Shown here piece after piece: positions 18,571 to 26,900 of a DNA stretch of 64,000 nt. The stretch is from contig NZ_BMFQ01000002.1 in NCBI RefSeq assembly GCF_014638915.1, forward strand, positions 1-64,000. The letters are read 5' to 3'. How positions within the stretch are numbered: the stretch's first letter is position 1; each line of letters begins with the position of its first letter. The DNA is from Xanthomarina arctica. GTDB lineage: Bacteria > Bacteroidota > Bacteroidia > Flavobacteriales > Flavobacteriaceae. The notes below the pieces were generated by a model that was not told the DNA's origin, did no database searches, and was given only the letters and a program-made list of their open reading frames with translations. A program made the position numbers and the translations under genes.

Positions 18571-19983
18571 TTAATTAAAATTATAGCGTTCCATTTCGCC
18601 TCTTGAATTAATAAGTTCAATACGCAATGGTTCAGATACGGGTTTGTTTCTAATTATTTCCTGTACATCGTCTACATTGGCTACCTTAATATTGTTAATA
18701 GAAGTAACAATGTCTCCTTCTTGAACCCCATTGGCTCTTAGGTATTTAGAATAGCTTTCACCCAAGACAGATATTTTAACACCATTAGATGTGTTGTATT
18801 TTTTCAATTCTTCTTTAGATGCATTTTTCACAATACCTAATTGTGGAATGGTGTAGGTTTGATTTCTAACTAAAGTAACAGGGACTTCTTTTAAATTGCC
18901 ATTTCTAAGGTAGCTAACATGAACCACATCATCCGGACGTTTGGTACTTAAATAACCCGTTAAATCTGAAAATTTAGAAATTTTAACACGGTCTATTTTT
19001 ATGATGATATCACCAGTTTCCAATCCAGCTTCATAAGCACCAGAATTTTCATCTACAGAATCTATATAGAATCCTTCGGTTTCATTAACGCTTAATCTTT
19101 CTGCAAATCCACTGTTTAACGCACCGCCAGTAACTCCTAAAATGCCATTTTGCACATTCCCATATTCCATAATATCTTCAACTACCTTTCTTGCAATATT
19201 ACTTGGAACAGCAAAAGAATACCCTATATAAGAACCTGTTTGAGATGATATAGCTGTATTAATTCCTATTAAATCGCCATTAGAATTTACCAAAGCACCA
19301 CCAGAATTTCCTGGATTTACAGCCGCATCTGTTTGTATAAAAGATTGTGTGTTTCTTCCTCCAGTTAAATCTCTGGATTTGGCGCTTATAATACCGGCTG
19401 TTACTGTAGAAGTTAAGTTAAACGGATTTCCAACGGCTAGAACCCATTCTCCAATTTTTGCCTGATCGCTATCACCAAATGTTGTGTAAGGCAAATCGTC
19501 TCCCGCTTCTATTTTCAATAAAGCAATATCTGTTTTATCGTCCGTTCCAATAATCTTTGCTTCGTAAGTACTATTATCATTTAAAGTAATTAATAAAGAA
19601 CTTGAACCTGAAATCACATGATTATTTGTAATAATATAACCGTCTGGTGAAATAATAACCCCAGAACCAGTACCAATTTGAGGACGTTGTGAGGATCTTC
19701 CGTAGAATAAATCTTCAAAAGTCATTTGTCCGGAATTCCCTGTAGTTGTGTTTTTTACGTGTACAACGGTATGAACTGTTTTTTCGGCTGCACTTGTAAA
19801 ATCCACAGTATTTTCAGGAATAAAACCTGAGTTAGAAAAATTACTCACTGGAAATGCTGAAAGAGATGTATTAGCTTGAGTTGTTGGATTTATATTGTCT
19901 TTTTCTAAAAACAGTTTGTAAGCTGAAAGTGTTATAATGCCTCCTAAGACAGAAACTAAAACTAAAGTTGCTATTTTTTTCAT
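18571..19983 (-). CDS. Do-like periplasmic serine protease/chaperone (DegP/DegQ/HtrA)
   Basis: It degrades or refolds misfolded envelope proteins. An N-terminal membrane/signal segment (about 4-22) is followed by a trypsin-like domain with the triad His122 (ITNNHVISG), Asp152 (DKTDIALLKI) and Ser227 (VNPGNSGGALVN), and two PDZ domains from about 290 to the end (ENSGAYEAGLETGDIIIKI and YLRANGVQEGDIVTSINN). The length (470) fits DegP/DegQ. A near-perfect 20-bp palindrome lies 17 bp upstream of the ATG, a plausible control site. It has its own terminator and is monocistronic. Confidence 0.95.
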   Translation of the reverse strand: MKKIATLVLVSVLGGIITLSAYKLFLEKDNINPTTQANTSLSAFPVSNFSNSGFIPENTVDFTSAAEKTVHTVVHVKNTTTGNSGQMTFEDLFYGRSSQRPQIGTGSGVIISPDGYIITNNHVISGSSSLLITLNDNSTYEAKIIGTDDKTDIALLKIEAGDDLPYTTFGDSDQAKIGEWVLAVGNPFNLTSTVTAGIISAKSRDLTGGRNTQSFIQTDAAVNPGNSGGALVNSNGDLIGINTAISSQTGSYIGYSFAVPSNIARKVVEDIMEYGNVQNGILGVTGGALNSGFAERLSVNETEGFYIDSVDENSGAYEAGLETGDIIIKIDRVKISKFSDLTGYLSTKRPDDVVHVSYLRNGNLKEVPVTLVRNQTYTIPQLGIVKNASKEELKKYNTSNGVKISVLGESYSKYLRANGVQEGDIVTSINNIKVANVDDVQEIIRNKPVSEPLRIELINSRGEMERYNFN

Positions 19984-20000
19984 AAATAATTATTTTTTTT

Positions 20001-20020
20001 ATTTCCGCGTACACGGAAAT
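20001..20020. promoter_or_regulatory. 20-bp palindrome upstream of the HtrA gene
   Basis: ATTTCCGCGTACACGGAAAT is symmetric at 18 of 20 positions, the two exceptions being C/T and A/G pairs that still pair as G-U in RNA. It lies 17 bp before the HtrA ATG. It has no T tract on the HtrA strand, so it does not look like a terminator. It could be an operator or a translation-controlling hairpin. Confidence 0.5.
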
Positions 20021-20149
20021 CTTATATGAGTTGAGAATAAATGTTATAACTATAAAATTAATTTTTTATTGAATTGCTCTTTGTGTTTTAACGATTTTTA
20101 ACGTCACATTTAACGTGTCTTTAACAAGAGAATTAATCATGTTAATTCT

Positions 20150-20157
20150 TATATTTG
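20150..20157 (+). promoter_or_regulatory. -7 promoter box of the dapF cluster
   Basis: TATATTTG lies eight bases before the dapF ATG, so the transcript would be leaderless or nearly so. The -33 region has no clear TTTG. Confidence 0.5.
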
Positions 20158-20165
20158 CTGAGTAT

Positions 20166-20945
20166 ATGGAAATTTTATTTTACAAATATCAAGGGACTGG
20201 AAACGATTTTGTCATGATTGATAATCGTTTACAAGAATTCGACAAGAATAATACCAAGTTGGTTGCCAAACTCTGCGACAGACGTTTTGGTGTTGGAGCC
20301 GATGGTCTTATATTATTGGAGAATCATCCTGAACTAGATTTTAAAATGGTCTATTATAATGCCGATGGAAATGAAAGTTCCATGTGTGGAAATGGCGGTC
20401 GTTGTTTAGTTGCTTTCGCAAATTTTCTGGGTATTATTAAAAACAAAGCATCTTTTGAAGCCGTTGACGGTTTGCATCATGCGATTATTGAAAACGATTT
20501 GGTGAAATTGCAAATGCAGGATGTTGTTTCTATTGAAAACAATAAAGACTATGTGTATTTGAATACAGGTTCGCCACATCATGTTCAAATGGAAAATAAC
20601 ATTCATGACTTGGCAATTAAAGAAGTTGGTTCAAAAATCCGTTACGGACAACCTTATAATGAAGCAGGAACCAACGTGAATTTTGTGAAGCAACTTTCAG
20701 AAAACACATTTCAAGTTAGAACCTATGAGCGCGGTGTCGAAGATGAAACTTTATCTTGTGGCACTGGCGTTACTGCTGTAGCTTTAGCCATGTTTGAAAC
20801 TGGAAAAACTAAAAGCAATTTGATAAGCCTTGAAACTGAAGGAGGGAAACTACAAGTGTCATTCGACAAACAAGATAGTATTTATAAAAACGTTTGGCTT
20901 ATTGGTCCGGCAACTCACGTGTTTAAAGGAACTATTTCATGGTAA
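20166..20945 (+). CDS. dapF: Diaminopimelate epimerase
   Basis: DapF interconverts LL- and meso-diaminopimelate, the last step before DAP enters peptidoglycan and lysine. Both active-site cysteines are present: Cys74 in MCGNGGRC and Cys198 in LSCGTGVTA. The length of 259 residues is standard. An upstream in-frame start at 20115 is rejected because the family begins with MEILFYKYQGTGNDF and a -7 box lies between the two starts. It overlaps the next gene by 7 bp and leads a cluster of envelope genes; dapA sits separately at 40343. Confidence 0.97.
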   Translation: MEILFYKYQGTGNDFVMIDNRLQEFDKNNTKLVAKLCDRRFGVGADGLILLENHPELDFKMVYYNADGNESSMCGNGGRCLVAFANFLGIIKNKASFEAVDGLHHAIIENDLVKLQMQDVVSIENNKDYVYLNTGSPHHVQMENNIHDLAIKEVGSKIRYGQPYNEAGTNVNFVKQLSENTFQVRTYERGVEDETLSCGTGVTAVALAMFETGKTKSNLISLETEGGKLQVSFDKQDSIYKNVWLIGPATHVFKGTISW

Positions 20946-21460
20946 CATTAAAAGGGAAAGACATTTATTTAAGAGCTCTGGAACCGGAAGATTTAGAGTT
21001 TATTCATACCATAGAAAATGACGAATCTGTTTGGGAAATTAGTAGTACACAAACACCCTATTCTAGATTTTTAATTAAACAGTATCTTGAAAATGCCCAT
21101 AAAGATATTTTTGAAGTCAAACAATTGCGTTTAGTTATTTCAAATTATAGTAATATTGCGCTTGGAATGATAGACCTTTTCGATTTCGATTTTAAAAATA
21201 GTAGAGCAGGGGTTGGTGTTCTAATTAAAGAAACTACTGAAAGACAAAAAGGAATTGGGAACGAAGCTTTAGAATTGTTAATTCAATATTGTAAAACACA
21301 TTTAAATTTGCATCAATTGTATTGTAATATTTCTGAAGATAATGAAGCAAGTCTTAAGCTATTTACAAAACATGGATTTCAAATAATAGGATTAAAAAAA
21401 GATTGGAATCTTGTTAATGGTTCCTATAAAAACGAATATTTACTTCAACGTATTAATTAA
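20939..21460 (+). CDS. GNAT acetyltransferase, RimJ/RimL type
   Basis: The protein is 173 residues. It opens with IYLRALEPEDLEFIHTIEND, the typical start of RimJ/RimL-type (ACETYLTRANSF_3) acetyltransferases, and has an acetyl-CoA loop ERQKGIGNEALELL and the C-terminal NEASLKLFTKHGFQ. The substrate is unknown; family members act on ribosomal protein N-termini or antibiotics such as spermidine or aminoglycosides. It overlaps dapF by 7 bp and its stop overlaps the mltG start codon by one base (TAATG), so all three are translationally coupled. Confidence 0.88.
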   Translation: MVTLKGKDIYLRALEPEDLEFIHTIENDESVWEISSTQTPYSRFLIKQYLENAHKDIFEVKQLRLVISNYSNIALGMIDLFDFDFKNSRAGVGVLIKETTERQKGIGNEALELLIQYCKTHLNLHQLYCNISEDNEASLKLFTKHGFQIIGLKKDWNLVNGSYKNEYLLQRIN

Positions 21461-22503
21461 TGTATATTAAAAAAATTCTTCTCGCAGTTCTTCTAATTGG
21501 ACTTGTTTTTGCTGGCTTATTTGCAAATTATGTATATGGCGTTATGCTAGTTAACAACACGTCTTTTAATAACGAACAAGCTTATATTTATATTGCTACA
21601 AATGGAACTTACACCGATGTTAGGGAACAATTAAAACCTTTATTAAAAGATATTGAAAAGTTTGATGCTTTAGCAAAACAAAAAAAATATATCACCAATA
21701 TTAAAGCTGGGCGTTATATTATTAAAAAAGGCATGAGCAATAATGATATTATTAATTCTATAAGAAGTAAAAATATCCCTTTAAAGCTGGCTTTTAACAA
21801 TCAGCCAAATCTAACAGCTCTTGCAGGAAGAATTTCCATGCAAATTGAAGCAGATAGTTTGAAGTTAGTAGAAGCAATGAACGACGAAGCATTTCTAGCT
21901 AGAAACTCGTTTACTAAGGCTACAGCTCTTGGCATGTATGTCCCTAATAGTTATGAATTTTTCTGGAACACGTCTTCTATTGAGTTTAGGGAGAGAATGT
22001 TGAAAGAATACAGTCGTTTTTGGAATGATAGCAGAAAAGCCAAAGCTAAAGCTCTTGGTTTAACAGAAAATGAGGTTATCACTTTAGCTTCAATTGTTCA
22101 TGAAGAATCCAAACAAGCAGTCGAACAGCCTAGAATTGCTGGTGTTTATTTAAATAGGTTGCGTATTGGAATGCCTTTACAAGCGGATCCTACATTAAAA
22201 TTTTCTGCATACCAATTACCAGAATATCAAAACGTGATTATTAAGCGTGTTTTAAACGTTCATAAAGAAATTGATTCTCCATACAATACGTATATGTATG
22301 CTGGTTTACCTCCAGGGCTTATTACCATGCCAGACATTACAGCTATCGATGCTGTTTTAAATCCTGAAACCCATAGTTATTTTTATTTTGCTGCAGATGC
22401 TAGCAAACTGGGATACCACAAATTCGCAAAGACTTTAAGTCAACACAATGCCAATGCTAGAGAATATCAAAGATATTTGTCGGCGCAAGGAATCAATAAA
22501 TAG
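21460..22503 (+). CDS. mltG: Endolytic peptidoglycan transglycosylase MltG (YceG-like)
   Basis: MltG cuts nascent glycan strands in the inner-membrane periplasmic face and so sets glycan length. One N-terminal TM helix (about 5-28) is followed by a LysM-like region and the YceG domain. The family active-site block LASIVHEESKQ lies near 209-219, followed by RIAGVYLNRLRIGMPLQADP. The C-terminal LPPGLITMP and YFYFAADASKLGYHKFA blocks are typical. At 347 residues it is full length. It is translated from an overlapping TAATG behind the acetyltransferase. Confidence 0.95.
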   Translation: MYIKKILLAVLLIGLVFAGLFANYVYGVMLVNNTSFNNEQAYIYIATNGTYTDVREQLKPLLKDIEKFDALAKQKKYITNIKAGRYIIKKGMSNNDIINSIRSKNIPLKLAFNNQPNLTALAGRISMQIEADSLKLVEAMNDEAFLARNSFTKATALGMYVPNSYEFFWNTSSIEFRERMLKEYSRFWNDSRKAKAKALGLTENEVITLASIVHEESKQAVEQPRIAGVYLNRLRIGMPLQADPTLKFSAYQLPEYQNVIIKRVLNVHKEIDSPYNTYMYAGLPPGLITMPDITAIDAVLNPETHSYFYFAADASKLGYHKFAKTLSQHNANAREYQRYLSAQGINK

Positions 22504-22509
22504 TTTTAA

Positions 22510-23415
22510 ATGAGTGTTAAACATACCATTATTGCTTGTTTAATTACTTTTAGCTCTTTTTCACAGAGCAAACTAAATACATTCTTAACTCCAAGTGATA
22601 CTTTAAATAAACCAAGGAGAAACGCTGTTATTATTTCAGAGGCTTCTTTGGCAACCTTAACTTTGGTTGGGTTGAATCAACTTTGGTATGCCGATTATCC
22701 AAAATCTAAATTCCATACGTTTAACGACAATAGTGAATGGTTGCAAATGGATAAACTGGGACATGTGTTTTCGGCTTATCAATTTGGAAGGTTAGGAGCT
22801 AATGCACTTCAATGGAGTGGCGTTAGCAAGAAAAATCAGTTAATTTACGGTTCTACTATAGGTGTTGCTTTTTTAACAGTAGTTGAGGTTTTTGATGGTT
22901 TTTCTGAAGAATGGGGGTTTTCCTGGGGCGATATGGCAGCGAATGTTACAGGAGCCGGTTTGTATGTTGGTCAGGAATTGCTTTGGAAAGAACAACGAGT
23001 CACTATAAAATATTCGTTTCATAGAACAGATTATGCGCAACAGAATCCGGATAAGCTTGGCAATGGACTTTCAGAAGAATTCCTAAAGGATTATAATGGT
23101 CAAACCTATTGGCTGAGTTTTAATTTACATTCTTTTTTTAAAGATAGTAAAATTCCTATTTGGTTAAATGTGGCATTTGGTTATGGAGCAGATGGCATGG
23201 TTTCAGGTACCAACCCAGCGGATGGTGAAATTAGTTATTACCAAAATCCTTACAGACAATATTACTTCAGTTTAGATATTGATTTAACAAGAATTAAGAC
23301 AAATTCTCACGTCTTAAGGACTGTTTTCGATGTTTTTAACATGATAAAAGTGCCATTTCCAGCCTTGGAGTTTAACGATAAAAACGGCATAAAGTTCCAC
23401 GGAATCTACTTTTAG
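22510..23415 (+). CDS. DUF2279 protein (YfiM-like)
   Basis: This 301-residue protein begins with a weak signal peptide (LITFSSFSQSK, cleavage near 20). Its middle has the DUF2279 blocks: MDKLGHVFSAYQFGRLGANA, a hydrophobic segment and EVFDGFSEEWGFSWGDMAAN with conserved Glu/Asp/Trp. Members are predicted envelope proteins of unknown role. It follows mltG after 6 bp and precedes a lysozyme-fold protein, so it is probably part of the cell-wall cluster, but no specific function can be claimed. Confidence 0.8.
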   Translation: MSVKHTIIACLITFSSFSQSKLNTFLTPSDTLNKPRRNAVIISEASLATLTLVGLNQLWYADYPKSKFHTFNDNSEWLQMDKLGHVFSAYQFGRLGANALQWSGVSKKNQLIYGSTIGVAFLTVVEVFDGFSEEWGFSWGDMAANVTGAGLYVGQELLWKEQRVTIKYSFHRTDYAQQNPDKLGNGLSEEFLKDYNGQTYWLSFNLHSFFKDSKIPIWLNVAFGYGADGMVSGTNPADGEISYYQNPYRQYYFSLDIDLTRIKTNSHVLRTVFDVFNMIKVPFPALEFNDKNGIKFHGIYF

Positions 23416-23457
23416 GAGCACTTAATCGATTAGTTTTCAGATATTAAAAAAAAGAGT

Positions 23458-23465
23458 TATATTTG
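23458..23465 (+). promoter_or_regulatory. -7 promoter box before the lysozyme-fold gene
   Basis: TATATTTG lies 57 bp before the ATG at 23523. There is no TTTG at -33 spacing, so this is a weak call. Confidence 0.4.
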
Positions 23466-23522
23466 CAAGCTGAAATTTTCAAGTAATTATCCTATTGATT
23501 TTTACTGAAGAAATTTAAAGAT

Positions 23523-24188
23523 ATGATAAAAAATATTGGAAGTTACTTAGTGATATCACTTACAGTATGTTTCTTATTGTTTGGATCGATTTATTTAAAT
23601 AAATCGGTAAAAGAGAAAAATTATACCTCACCAAGATACGCATTGAATGATGTTAGTCATGGAGAAGTTTCTCAAGATAACTTATTTCCTTTACATGAAC
23701 CTCAAGCATCTTTTTCACCAACTTTGGGAAAATCCTTAGTCGGATTTAAAGAAGCATTAGGGTTTAAAGAATCTGGAGGAGATTATTTTACTGTAAACAC
23801 CTTAGGTTATTTAGGGAAGTATCAGTTTGGTAAAGAAACACTAAAAATGATTGGTATTTATAATCCGGTGTTATTTTTAAGTAATCCTGAATTACAAGAA
23901 AAAGCTTTTATAGCTAATGCGGAGCGTAATAAGTGGATTTTACGAAAAGACATCAAACGTTTTAATGGTAAAGTTCTAAATGGAGTAAAAATTACTGAAT
24001 CTGGAATTTTGGCTGCAGCACATTTAGCAGGACCAGGAAATGTGAAGAAATACCTAAGAAGTTACGGGGAAACCGGTTTTACAGACGCCTACGGAACATC
24101 GATTTCATATTACATTAAAAAATTCTCAGGATACGATACCTCTAAGATAAAACCAAACCGAAAAGCTAAAGTAAAGCTTTCGGCTTAA
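23523..24188 (+). CDS. Membrane-anchored lysozyme-fold (transglycosylase-like) protein
   Basis: The protein is 221 residues. An N-terminal hydrophobic anchor (about 7-24) and a linker precede a lysozyme-like domain. The motif FKESGGDYFTVNTLGYLGKYQFG near residues 82-104 is the expected catalytic Glu region (ESGG), with the following Y-L-G-K-YQFG typical of Slt/lysozyme-like domains. Downstream AAAHLAGPGNVKKYLRSYG fits the same fold. It probably cleaves or binds peptidoglycan in the periplasm. It converges on the methylase gene, with the two ends only 4 bp apart. Confidence 0.72.
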   Translation: MIKNIGSYLVISLTVCFLLFGSIYLNKSVKEKNYTSPRYALNDVSHGEVSQDNLFPLHEPQASFSPTLGKSLVGFKEALGFKESGGDYFTVNTLGYLGKYQFGKETLKMIGIYNPVLFLSNPELQEKAFIANAERNKWILRKDIKRFNGKVLNGVKITESGILAAAHLAGPGNVKKYLRSYGETGFTDAYGTSISYYIKKFSGYDTSKIKPNRKAKVKLSA

Positions 24189-24192
24189 GGTT

Positions 24193-24909
24193 TTATTCTT
24201 TATGAATAATGAATAGCGTTGGTCTTTTATGAAGATCGACGCTATTTTTTTTCCATTCTTTTACGGTTAGAGTTTTTATATACTCCGTTGGTAAAGTAAC
24301 GTCGCATGCTACGCAAACCATGGTGTAATCATTCAGCGTATTGCAAATATCTTCTAGTAATTTGTTATTTCTATAAGGGGTCTCAATAAAGGATTGAGAT
24401 TGATTTTGAGTGAAAGATAATTGCTCTAAGCGTTTTAGTTCTTTTTGTTTATCTGCTTTATCTATAGGCAGATACCCATTAAAAGCAAAACTCTGTCCAT
24501 TCATTCCAGAACTCATATGAGCCATTAATATAGAAGAAGGTCCAACCAATGGTACAACTTGAATATTCTGTTGGTGTGCAATTTTTACGACATCTGCTCC
24601 TGGATCTGCAATAGCTGGACAACCAGCTTCAGAAAGTAATCCGACATTTTTACCTTGTAGGCATGGTTCTAAAAAACTTGGAAGTTCAACTGGGTCTGTA
24701 AACTTATTCAAATGAAACATCTGTAAACTTGACTGCTTCTTACTGGGTTTAATCTGTTTTATAAAACGTCTGGCAGTTTTTTCATTTTCAACAATATAAA
24801 CATCTACTTGTTCAATAATTTTTTTTACAGTTAATGGTAATACCTCTAAAGGAGCATTGTCTCCTAAAGTGGTTGGGATGAGGTAAAGTTTTCCGTAGGG
24901 GCTAGTCAT
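24193..24909 (-). CDS. RsmI-like SAM-dependent methyltransferase (tetrapyrrole-methylase fold)
   Basis: The 238-residue protein belongs to the tetrapyrrole (corrin/porphyrin) methylase superfamily that includes RsmI (16S rRNA C1402 2'-O-methylase). It has the core GLLSEAGCPAIADPGADVV, the GPSSILMAHMSSG loop and a QSQSFIETPYRNNKLLE block. It is shorter than RsmI (about 286) and its N-terminus (LYLIPTTLGDNAPLEVL) differs from the usual TPIGNL motif, so it is a divergent paralogue rather than certain RsmI. The substrate is probably RNA but unproven. It converges on the lysozyme-fold gene and follows a T9SS protein on its own strand. Confidence 0.78.
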   Translation of the reverse strand: MTSPYGKLYLIPTTLGDNAPLEVLPLTVKKIIEQVDVYIVENEKTARRFIKQIKPSKKQSSLQMFHLNKFTDPVELPSFLEPCLQGKNVGLLSEAGCPAIADPGADVVKIAHQQNIQVVPLVGPSSILMAHMSSGMNGQSFAFNGYLPIDKADKQKELKRLEQLSFTQNQSQSFIETPYRNNKLLEDICNTLNDYTMVCVACDVTLPTEYIKTLTVKEWKKNSVDLHKRPTLFIIHKE

Positions 24910-24919
24910 TAATAGATAC

Positions 24920-26335
24920 TTATTTGATTATTATTTTTTGTGTTTTCTTGGTTCCAGTTTCTGAAATTATTTCCGCTAAATAAAAACCACTTGGAATAGT
25001 TTTGGTGTCTATTTGGATGTTATGTGTTTGATTATTGGTAATGGATTTAATTAATTTTCCTTGAAGATTGTAAATGTTTATGGTTTCAATTAATACCTGT
25101 GGGTTATTAGTTTCAATTGTAAACGAGCCACTTGCTGGATTAGGGTATATTTTAATGTCAAACAGCATGTTTTCAGAGATGCTTAAATTAGTATCTATAA
25201 TTTTGAAAACACTTCCAGAATCGATTCCAGCAATATAAAGTTCTCCATTTTGATCTTCTCCAAACGCAGTCCATCCGTTTCCATTAAAAGGATCGGTAAA
25301 AGTCATGTTCCAAGTGTCATTATTGTATTTAAGAATCCCAATTTCATTACTACAATAATCCGCAAAAAAGTAATATCCAACAAAGTTGGGCTGGGCAGTA
25401 CCTCGATATCTATAACCTCCAGTAATGGAGCATTTAAAATTCCCACTTGACGAATGTGTGTATTGTGAAATAGGAAAAGTTAGCTCGCTTATATCATCAG
25501 GACAATTTCCAGACGTGTTATATATTTGATCTCCTTCATAACAACGCCATCCATAATTTAGGCCAGCTTGATCTAGTGCTACCATATTTATTTCTTCAAT
25601 TTGACTTTGACCAACATCTGCAATCCAAAGATCATGTGTTTGTCTATCGAATGAAAATCTCCACGGATTTCTAAGTCCGTAAGCCCAAATTTCTGGTAAA
25701 GCATTCGGTTCTGCTGTGCTTGGAAAAGGATTGTTAGAAGGAATGGCATAATTTAAACCAGTATCTGTATTATCCACATCTATTCGAAGCATTTTTCCTA
25801 ATAAAGTATTTAAGTTTTGACCTCTATCTTCTGGATCTCCACCTGAACCACCATCTCCAAGACCTATGTATAAAAATCCATCATTTCCAAAAGCTAAATC
25901 ACCTCCATTATGATTACCATAAGGTTGTTCTACATTTAATAAGATTACTTCAGTTGTAGGACTTACTGTATTTGCATCGGTAGGATTTGCAAGAAATCGA
26001 GAAACAACGGTGTCGCCATTATTATCTATATAGTTTACAAAGAAGAAGCCATTTGTGGCATATTGTGGATGAAAAGCTAAGCCTAGTAATCCTCGTTCGC
26101 TACCGCTTTGAACTCTGGCGTCAATATCAAGAAAAGGTGTACTATTTATAGAACCATCAGAATTAACTATTTTAATCAATCCACCTCGCTCTACAACAAA
26201 CAACCTACTATCTCCAGCATTTTTTACGCTAACAGGGCTTGAAAAACCAGTAGCAAATAAATCCAATTCAATTTCCTGTGAAAAAATGAAATAAGGAAAT
26301 ATTAAAAACAGCAATAGAATCGTGTTTGGTTTCAT
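24920..26335 (-). CDS. Secreted PQQ-dependent glucose/sorbosone-dehydrogenase-like protein with T9SS sorting domain
   Basis: This 471-residue secreted protein has an N-terminal signal peptide (IFSQ, cleavage about 19) and a six-bladed propeller of the GSDH (glucose/sorbosone dehydrogenase) family. The propeller shows VERGGLIKIV, ERGLLGLAFHPQYATNG, YGNHNGGDLAFGNDGFLYIG and WAYGLRNPWRFSFD. The last roughly 75 residues form a type IX secretion sorting domain (IYPNPASGSFTIE ... LAEIISETGTKKTQKIIIK), so it should be exported by T9SS to the surface or medium. The real substrate and whether it binds PQQ are unknown. It lies 10 bp from the methylase. Confidence 0.88.
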   Translation of the reverse strand: MKPNTILLLFLIFPYFIFSQEIELDLFATGFSSPVSVKNAGDSRLFVVERGGLIKIVNSDGSINSTPFLDIDARVQSGSERGLLGLAFHPQYATNGFFFVNYIDNNGDTVVSRFLANPTDANTVSPTTEVILLNVEQPYGNHNGGDLAFGNDGFLYIGLGDGGSGGDPEDRGQNLNTLLGKMLRIDVDNTDTGLNYAIPSNNPFPSTAEPNALPEIWAYGLRNPWRFSFDRQTHDLWIADVGQSQIEEINMVALDQAGLNYGWRCYEGDQIYNTSGNCPDDISELTFPISQYTHSSSGNFKCSITGGYRYRGTAQPNFVGYYFFADYCSNEIGILKYNNDTWNMTFTDPFNGNGWTAFGEDQNGELYIAGIDSGSVFKIIDTNLSISENMLFDIKIYPNPASGSFTIETNNPQVLIETINIYNLQGKLIKSITNNQTHNIQIDTKTIPSGFYLAEIISETGTKKTQKIIIK

Positions 26336-26415
26336 CTTATATTAATTTTAGGAATTAGGTATCCAAATTACAAAAAAGTAAAGAAGAAAACTAAAATAAA
26401 ATTACTTGAAATCAA

Positions 26416-26871
26416 TTATTTAAGAAGTTTTTTTGCGATTTCTTCACAAGCTTCATCCAACATTTTAAATGTGTTTTCAAATCCTTGAATGCCTCCAGTA
26501 TATGGATCTGGTACATTATGATTTTGGTTTGGATAAATTTCGTTTAAGATCATTTTTACTTTAGCAATATCATTCTCGTTTCTTGCTAATTTTATAACGT
26601 TGGCGTAATTAGAATCGTCCATTACATAAATGTATTCAAAAGAATCAAAATCTGCCTCAGTAAATTGTCTGCCTCTTTGAGCAGAAATATTTAGACCATA
26701 TTTTTTTGCAACCTTAACAGAACGCGTATCTGGAGGATCGCCAACATGATAGTTTCCTGTTCCAGCAGAGTCAATTGTAAATTTTTCTATTGGAAGCTTA
26801 GATCTTAAAATGCCTTCGGCTAATGGCGAACGGCAAATATTACCCAAGCAAACCATTAGTATTTTAGTCAT
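26416..26871 (-). CDS. Low-molecular-weight protein tyrosine phosphatase
   Basis: The 151-residue enzyme has the LMW-PTP signature at the N-terminus: VCLGNICRSP, giving Cys8 and Arg14 of the CX5R(S) loop, and the general-acid aspartate in VPDPYTGG near residue 119. It dephosphorylates phosphotyrosine proteins or arginine-phosphates in the cytoplasm. It is 29 bp downstream of dnaA and may be co-transcribed with it; this neighbourhood is common in Flavobacteriia. Confidence 0.93.
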   Translation of the reverse strand: MTKILMVCLGNICRSPLAEGILRSKLPIEKFTIDSAGTGNYHVGDPPDTRSVKVAKKYGLNISAQRGRQFTEADFDSFEYIYVMDDSNYANVIKLARNENDIAKVKMILNEIYPNQNHNVPDPYTGGIQGFENTFKMLDEACEEIAKKLLK

Positions 26872-26900
26872 AATAAATAATTAAAAGGATGATTTTAAGT

